Assembly (NCBI GenBank): GCA_036123585.1
Contig: JAZADN010000060.1
Coordinates: 1-11,077 of the forward strand
DNA: 11,077 bases
Source of the DNA: UBA9410 sp036123585
GTDB taxonomy: Bacteria > Actinomycetota > Acidimicrobiia > Acidimicrobiales > MedAcidi-G1
Direction of reading: 5' to 3'
Shown here: positions 7,102 through 11,077 of the stretch, piece by piece
Layout: every line of letters starts with the position of its first letter
Numbering within the stretch: position 1 is the stretch's first letter
Notes under the pieces: generated by a model
What the model saw: the letters and a program-made list of their open reading frames with translations, nothing else
Database searches by the model: none
What the model was told of the DNA's origin: nothing
Translations under genes and position numbers: made by a program

Positions 7102-8033
7102 TGGCCGTCGACGCCCCGGCCCGACCGCCGGACGGCGAACCCCCGGTGCTCGAGGAGACCGCCGAGGTGGACACTCCCGGCCTCGAACGCGAAGCGGAAC
7201 GGGCCAAGGCCCGCCAGGGCTTTCTTCTCGGCCTACCCACCATCGTCTACCTGCTGGTCTTCTTCGTCGTCCCACTCGGATTCGTCGTCGCCTACTCGTT
7301 CGCCACCCGGACGCGCAGTGGCCGCACCGAACTCCGGGACTTCAACCTCGACGCATACGCCCGCCTAGGCGACGACATCATCATGACCGTGGCCTGGCGG
7401 TCGCTCTGGATGGCCGTGGTGGCCACCCTCATCTGCCTGGTGCTGGCCTACCCGCTCGCCTATTACATCTCGACCCGCAGCCCGACCGTGCGCAACCTCA
7501 TGCTGGTCGGGGTCATGATCCCCTTCTGGTCCAACTTCCTCATCCGGACCTATGCCTGGCGCGTCCTACTGGACAGCGACGGCCTCGTCACCCAAGCCTT
7601 CGAGTTCATTGGGGTGGGCGACGGACGGATCCTGTTCACCTCCAACGCGGTGATCCTGGGCCTCGTCTACGGATACCTGCCGTTCATGGTGCTACCCCTG
7701 TACGCAGCCATCGAACGGATCGACTGGAACCTCGTGGAGGGCGCCCGCGACCTTTACGCCAGCGGCTGGTCGGCCTTTCGCCGTGTGGTCTGGCCCCTGT
7801 CGCGGCCCGGCGTCATCGCCGGCTCGATCCTGGTGTTCGTGCCCAGCTTCGGTGCCTACGTCACCCCGGCCATCCTGGGCGGCAACAAGGAGGGCTTGCT
7901 GGGCAGTTACATCGTGCTCCAGTTCCTGTCGGCCCGGAACGGTCCGGTGGGCTCAGCGGTGTCGGTGGTGGTGCTGGTCGTGATGCTGGTGGCCACCCTC
8001 GTTTACTTCCGGACCGGGGGGAAGAACCTGTGA
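7101..8033 (+). CDS. potB: Permease subunit 1 of polyamine-type ABC transporter
   Basis: A 310-residue inner-membrane permease with six predicted membrane segments, near residues 42-68, 103-124, 132-152, 183-204, 238-259 and 284-303. The PFWSNFLIRTYAW stretch (141-153) is typical of PotB. The EAA loop that docks on the ATPase is at about 213-238 (EGARDLYASGW followed by PLSRPGV). The N-terminus has about 38 extra hydrophilic, acidic residues before the first membrane segment, longer than in the enteric protein. The start ATG overlaps the potA stop by one base and has no strong ribosome site, so translation is probably coupled. It pairs with the following permease to form the channel. Confidence 0.93.
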   Translation: MAVDAPARPPDGEPPVLEETAEVDTPGLEREAERAKARQGFLLGLPTIVYLLVFFVVPLGFVVAYSFATRTRSGRTELRDFNLDAYARLGDDIIMTVAWRSLWMAVVATLICLVLAYPLAYYISTRSPTVRNLMLVGVMIPFWSNFLIRTYAWRVLLDSDGLVTQAFEFIGVGDGRILFTSNAVILGLVYGYLPFMVLPLYAAIERIDWNLVEGARDLYASGWSAFRRVVWPLSRPGVIAGSILVFVPSFGAYVTPAILGGNKEGLLGSYIVLQFLSARNGPVGSAVSVVVLVVMLVATLVYFRTGGKNL

Positions 8034-8887
8034 GCAAGGGCGTCGCCAAGTCGACTGCCGAACCGCAGGGAGCCAGCCGATGGCTGTTGCGAGGCCACTC
8101 TGCCGCCGTCTTCGCGTTCTTCTACGCGCCGATCGTGGTGCTGTGCATCTTCTCGTTCAACGACAGCAACGCCGTTGGCAACTGGAACGGCTTCACCCTC
8201 GGCTGGTACGAGGAACTGTTCGGCAACGACAACATCCAGTCTTCGATCTGGGTGTCGGTGAAGGTCTGCGTCGCCTCCACGGTCATCTCGGTGGTCCTCG
8301 GTACGGCGGGTGCGCTGGCTCTGGAGCGGTTCCGTTGGTGGGGCCAAAAGGCGTTCGATGCCGTGCTCTACCTGCCGATCATCATCCCCGACGTCACCAT
8401 GGCAGTGATGATGCTCGTCTTCTTCAACGAAACCGCATCATGGTTCAACGTGATCCCGGGGATCAACCTCCAGAACGGTCTGGAGAAGTTGGTGTTCAGC
8501 CACGTGGCGTTCAACATTTCGTTCGTGTCGGTGGTGGTCAGAGCCCGCCTGGCCAATCTTGACGCGTCGATGGAGGAGGCGGCAGCTGACCTGTACGCCA
8601 ACCGGTGGCAGGCCTTCCGGCGGGTGACTCTTCCGCAGATCATGCCAGGCGTGATCGGCGGGGCACTGTTGGCGGTGACCATCTCTCTGGACGACGTGGT
8701 GGTGTCCAGCTTCGTGGCAGCTGTGGGAGGAACCCCGCTGTCGGTGTACGTGTTCGGGATGCTGCGCAAGGGGGTCAGCCCCCTCGTGAACTCCGTCTCG
8801 GTCGTGATGTTGGTGGCGTCGATGGCTCTGGTCCTGGCGTCGCTCGTGATCTCCCGGGCAACGGGCTCGGGGAGGGAGGAAAGGTGA
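8030..8887 (+). CDS. potC: Permease subunit 2 of polyamine-type ABC transporter
   Basis: A 285-residue membrane permease, partner of PotB. Hydrophobic segments lie near residues 23-43, 74-98, 110-132, 156-172, 207-228 and 254-275. The EAA loop spans about 182-208 (EEAAADLYANRWQAFRRVT then PQIMPGV). SLDDVVVSSF at 219-228 matches the conserved S(L/F)DD segment of PotC/PotI proteins. It starts with GTG in a GTGA 4-bp overlap with potB, preceded by GGGGGGAAG five bases upstream. It ends in a second GTGA overlap with the binding-protein gene, so the four genes form one tight operon. Confidence 0.93.
   Translation: MSKGVAKSTAEPQGASRWLLRGHSAAVFAFFYAPIVVLCIFSFNDSNAVGNWNGFTLGWYEELFGNDNIQSSIWVSVKVCVASTVISVVLGTAGALALERFRWWGQKAFDAVLYLPIIIPDVTMAVMMLVFFNETASWFNVIPGINLQNGLEKLVFSHVAFNISFVSVVVRARLANLDASMEEAAADLYANRWQAFRRVTLPQIMPGVIGGALLAVTISLDDVVVSSFVAAVGGTPLSVYVFGMLRKGVSPLVNSVSVVMLVASMALVLASLVISRATGSGREER
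8874..8880 (+). promoter_or_regulatory. Ribosome binding site deciding the start of the fused binding protein
   Basis: GGGAGGA, in a longer run GGAGGGAGGA (8871-8880), lies 4-8 nt before GTG at 8884 but 16 nt or more before the in-frame ATG at 8896. The spacing favours the GTG start, which also gives the regular GTGA overlap with potC. Confidence 0.7.
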
Positions 8888-11010
8888 AAGCCAAGATGAA
8901 GCGATTTAGCAGGGTGTTAGCGCTGTTGCTGACGCTGACAATGGTCGCCGCGGCCTGTGGCAGCGACGACGACGGGGGCGGCGACGCCGCCCCAGCAACC
9001 ACGGCCGCCCCGGCGACCACGGCTGCTCCCGCCGACTCGGGTGGGGATTCGGGTGGCGATGCGCTGACCGAGTTGAACGTGGCGTATTTCCTGGAGTGGC
9101 CGACGGCGAACCAGGTGGCGCAGATCGAGCAGACCTACGACGAGCGTCTGGGCATGACGGTGAACTGGTACTCGTTTGGTTCGGGCGGCGACATGGCGCT
9201 GGCCATGGAGGCCGGCGACATCGACATCGCCTACTCCCAGGGCCTGACGCCGTTCGCGAACTTCGTGACGTCGGGTTCGGAGTTGGAGATCGTCGGTGTG
9301 GCCGTGTCGTACGCCGACGCCGACAACTGCGTGGCGCATCCGGACTACGGGGTGACCGCGGCGAATGCGGCCGAGACCCTGGCCGGCCAGAAGGTGTACG
9401 CCCCAGTGGGCAACGTGACCCACTTCAAGTTGTTGAAGATGCTGGAGCATCTGGGCGTGTCGCTGGACAGCTTCGAGCACGTCCCATCCGACGGTGGCGG
9501 CGCCGCCGTCGCCGCGTTCGAATCCGGCGACGTAGCAATGGCGTGCGCCTTCGGCGGCGCTGTGCTGCAGATGCTCGACGCGGGCGGCAACCTGGTCATG
9601 ACCGGTAGTGAGCAGGAGGCCATCGGCATCCGTGTGTTCGACATCATCTCGATCCCGACGCAGTTCGGTGTCGACCACCCGGGCGTCGTCGAGACCTTCC
9701 TCCAGGTCACCGAGGAGGCCAATGCGGCCTATGCCGGTGACCGGGGTTCGATGGAGGCGTCGATCGCCGAGGCAGCGGGTATGACCGTCGAGGGTTCCAA
9801 TGCCCTGTTGGACATGTTCTCGTTCCCGGACCGGGCCACGCAGCTGTCCGACGCCTGGTTGGGTGGCACCGTCCAGCAGGTCATGAAGGACCAGATGGAC
9901 TTCTTCGTCGAGCAGGGCGAGATTCCCGCGGCGCTCGACAGCTACGCGGGCTTCGTCAACACCTCGTTCCTCGAGGCCATCTCCGACGTCGCGGTCGAGT
10001 ACGCGATGTGCGCACCGGGCGAGACCGACGGCGACCTAGCGTTCTTCAACTGGTCCGAATACATGGATCCCGACCTGATCACGGCCTTCCAGGACGAGTT
10101 CGGTGTCACCGTTACCGAGGACTTCTACCCGTCCAACGAGGAGATGTTCGCCAAGGTTTCGGGCGGAGGCTCCGGCTTCGACATGATCATCCCGTCGGAC
10201 TACATGATTTCGATCCTGATCTCGGAGGACATGCTCCTCCCGATCCCGAAGCACGCGGTGCCGAACCACGTGAATCTGGCTTCGAAGTTCGCCGACCCGC
10301 CGTTCGATCCTGGAAGCGTCTACACGCTGTCCTACCAGTGGGGGACCACTGGCGTTGGCATCGACCTGGGCGTGACCGGCGACGACGTGCCCAAGACCTG
10401 GGGCCTGCTCTTCGACGAGGGCCTGGCCGATGAGTACGGCCTGTCGGGCAAGATCAGCCTCCTCGACGACCCGCGCGAGACCATGGGCGCCGCGCTCAAG
10501 TACCTGGGCTACTCGCTGAACTCAACGTCGGCCGACGAGTTGGCCGAGGCCGAGGCGGTCATCGCCGACGCGGTTAGCCGGGTCGCCGCCTTCGACTCCG
10601 ACCAGTACAGCGAGCTCGTCGTCGCCGGCGAGACCGTGGTCGGCCACGGCTACAGCGGCAACTTCCTCTGGGACTTCGAAGAGGGTGAAAGCGAGTACAC
10701 GTACTTCGTGCCCGACGAGGGCGGAACCGTGTGGGTCGACGGCATGGGCGTCCTGGCTGACGCTCCGCATCCGTGCACGGCGTTCGCCTTCATGAACTTC
10801 CTGCTCGATGCCCAGAACGGCGCACAGCTGACGAACTACAACTGGTACGCCAGCCCGAATGCGGCAGCCGAGCCGTTCATCGACCAGGAAGTGCTCGACA
10901 ACGAGATCATCTACCCATCGGCAGCGACGATGGAGCGCCTCGAGTTCATCGAGGACACAGGTGACTTCGAGATCGAGTTCACCGACGCCCTGACTCGGGC
11001 GCGCGGCTGA
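8884..11010 (+). CDS. Tandem-receptor lipoprotein: TauA-like domain fused to PotD-like polyamine-binding domain
   Basis: One open frame of 708 residues, about twice the size of an ordinary solute-binding protein. Residues 1-24 are a lipoprotein signal (basic KAKMKRFSR, then a hydrophobic run) ending VAAAC with lipidated Cys25. Residues 26-60 are an acidic/Gly and APATTA-repeat linker. Residues about 62-370 resemble E. coli TauA along their length: FGSGGDMALAMEAGDIDIA, LAGQKVYAPVGNVTHFKLL, and FVEQGEIPAALDSYAGFV near the end. After a junction of about 15 residues (Cys376 onward), residues 385-708 follow PotD from FFNWSEY to the C-terminus. Ligand-contact positions kept, from memory of PotD: Trp390 and Tyr393, Ser438 and Tyr440, Asp529 and Glu532, Trp617 and Asp619, Tyr655. 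PotD's Trp229 position appears to be Tyr590. No second signal peptide or stop separates the halves. It should be displayed outside the membrane and feed PotABC. The ligand of the first domain is unknown. Confidence 0.9.
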   Translation: MKAKMKRFSRVLALLLTLTMVAAACGSDDDGGGDAAPATTAAPATTAAPADSGGDSGGDALTELNVAYFLEWPTANQVAQIEQTYDERLGMTVNWYSFGSGGDMALAMEAGDIDIAYSQGLTPFANFVTSGSELEIVGVAVSYADADNCVAHPDYGVTAANAAETLAGQKVYAPVGNVTHFKLLKMLEHLGVSLDSFEHVPSDGGGAAVAAFESGDVAMACAFGGAVLQMLDAGGNLVMTGSEQEAIGIRVFDIISIPTQFGVDHPGVVETFLQVTEEANAAYAGDRGSMEASIAEAAGMTVEGSNALLDMFSFPDRATQLSDAWLGGTVQQVMKDQMDFFVEQGEIPAALDSYAGFVNTSFLEAISDVAVEYAMCAPGETDGDLAFFNWSEYMDPDLITAFQDEFGVTVTEDFYPSNEEMFAKVSGGGSGFDMIIPSDYMISILISEDMLLPIPKHAVPNHVNLASKFADPPFDPGSVYTLSYQWGTTGVGIDLGVTGDDVPKTWGLLFDEGLADEYGLSGKISLLDDPRETMGAALKYLGYSLNSTSADELAEAEAVIADAVSRVAAFDSDQYSELVVAGETVVGHGYSGNFLWDFEEGESEYTYFVPDEGGTVWVDGMGVLADAPHPCTAFAFMNFLLDAQNGAQLTNYNWYASPNAAAEPFIDQEVLDNEIIYPSAATMERLEFIEDTGDFEIEFTDALTRARG
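8959..9063 (+). other. Low-complexity tether of the fused lipoprotein (residues 26-60)
   Basis: Immediately after the lipidated Cys come GSDDDGGGD, two near copies of APATTA, and two copies of DSGG/DSGG-like text. The stretch is predicted to be disordered and gives the first receptor domain reach above the membrane. Such Asp/Gly then Ala-Pro-Thr tethers are frequent on actinobacterial binding lipoproteins. Confidence 0.7.
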
Positions 11011-11026
11011 GCCACCCACCCGTCCG

Positions 11027-11075
11027 GCCCGCCGGGGGGGGGGGCATCGAGCGGCCCCACCCCCCCCGGCCGGGC
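11027..11075 (+). terminator. Long GC hairpin after the transporter operon
   Basis: GCCCG (11027-11031), CC and a G-run pair with a C-run (11060-11067), GG and CGGGC (11071-11075), leaving one bulged C at 11070. This gives about 15 pairs, and GGGC/GCCC inside can extend the stem. It starts 16 nt past the stop. It is a likely terminator, though no T-run is visible before the window ends. Confidence 0.55.
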
Positions 11076-11077
11076 GG

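Noticed and set aside
8605..8883. Longer N-terminus of the fused receptor starting at 8605
   Set aside because: It overlaps potC in another frame and would bury the lipoprotein signal. The GTG at 8884 has a ribosome site and a regular 4-bp overlap.
8959..9063. Short repeats coding APATTA as a possible tandem-repeat or phase-variation tract
   Set aside because: The DNA copies are imperfect and few. The pattern is explained by a low-complexity protein tether.
9990..10040. Possibility that the fused receptor is a frameshift or missed stop between two genes
   Set aside because: The frame is continuous, no ribosome site with start codon and signal peptide is found at the junction, and both domains are complete on either side. 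Read-level checking is still listed as a refuting test.

Overview
The window is GC-rich coding DNA. It uses GTG starts freely, genes overlap by 1-4 bp, and one lipoprotein signal is followed by an acidic and Ala/Pro/Thr-rich linker. This style fits a high-GC actinomycete, and the linker recalls Acidimicrobiia-type (often marine) lineages; the taxonomic guess is inference. No rRNA, tRNA, CRISPR array, transposase, integrase or phage gene was seen.

Left part (1-1750, + strand): the 3' end of an operon for a molybdenum hydroxylase of the xanthine oxidase/CO dehydrogenase family. It holds the C-terminal ~311 residues of the molybdopterin-binding large subunit, then the complete FAD-binding medium subunit, joined by a 4-bp overlap. 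The L-to-M order with M last suits the S-L-M layout of form II (CoxL-like) enzymes; the substrate is unknown.

Centre (1818-5789, - strand): a predicted secreted lipoprotein nuclease (DUF1524/HNH domain plus a C-terminal excalibur Ca-binding motif) lies downstream of two tandem FAD-dependent amine/amino-acid oxidases of the DAO/PuuB type. The oxidases are full-length paralogues of each other. A 214-bp divergent intergenic region with a 13-bp-stem inverted repeat separates them from the right-hand operon.

Right part (6004-11010, + strand): a compact polyamine-type ABC transporter operon, potA-potB-potC, whose genes overlap by 1-4 bp. It is followed by its binding protein and a strong GC hairpin at the window end.

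The standout is that binding protein. One uninterrupted 708-residue lipoprotein carries two complete and unrelated-looking solute-binding domains in series: an N-terminal TauA-like (taurine/sulfonate/nitrate family) domain, then a C-terminal PotD/PotF-like polyamine-binding domain that keeps most of the known ligand-contact residues. No TauB/TauC partner is present, so both receptors appear to serve a single PotABC permease. Together with the divergent oxidases this reads as an uptake-and-oxidation module for small amines: polyamines, and perhaps taurine-like compounds. The genes are seen; the joint function is inferred.
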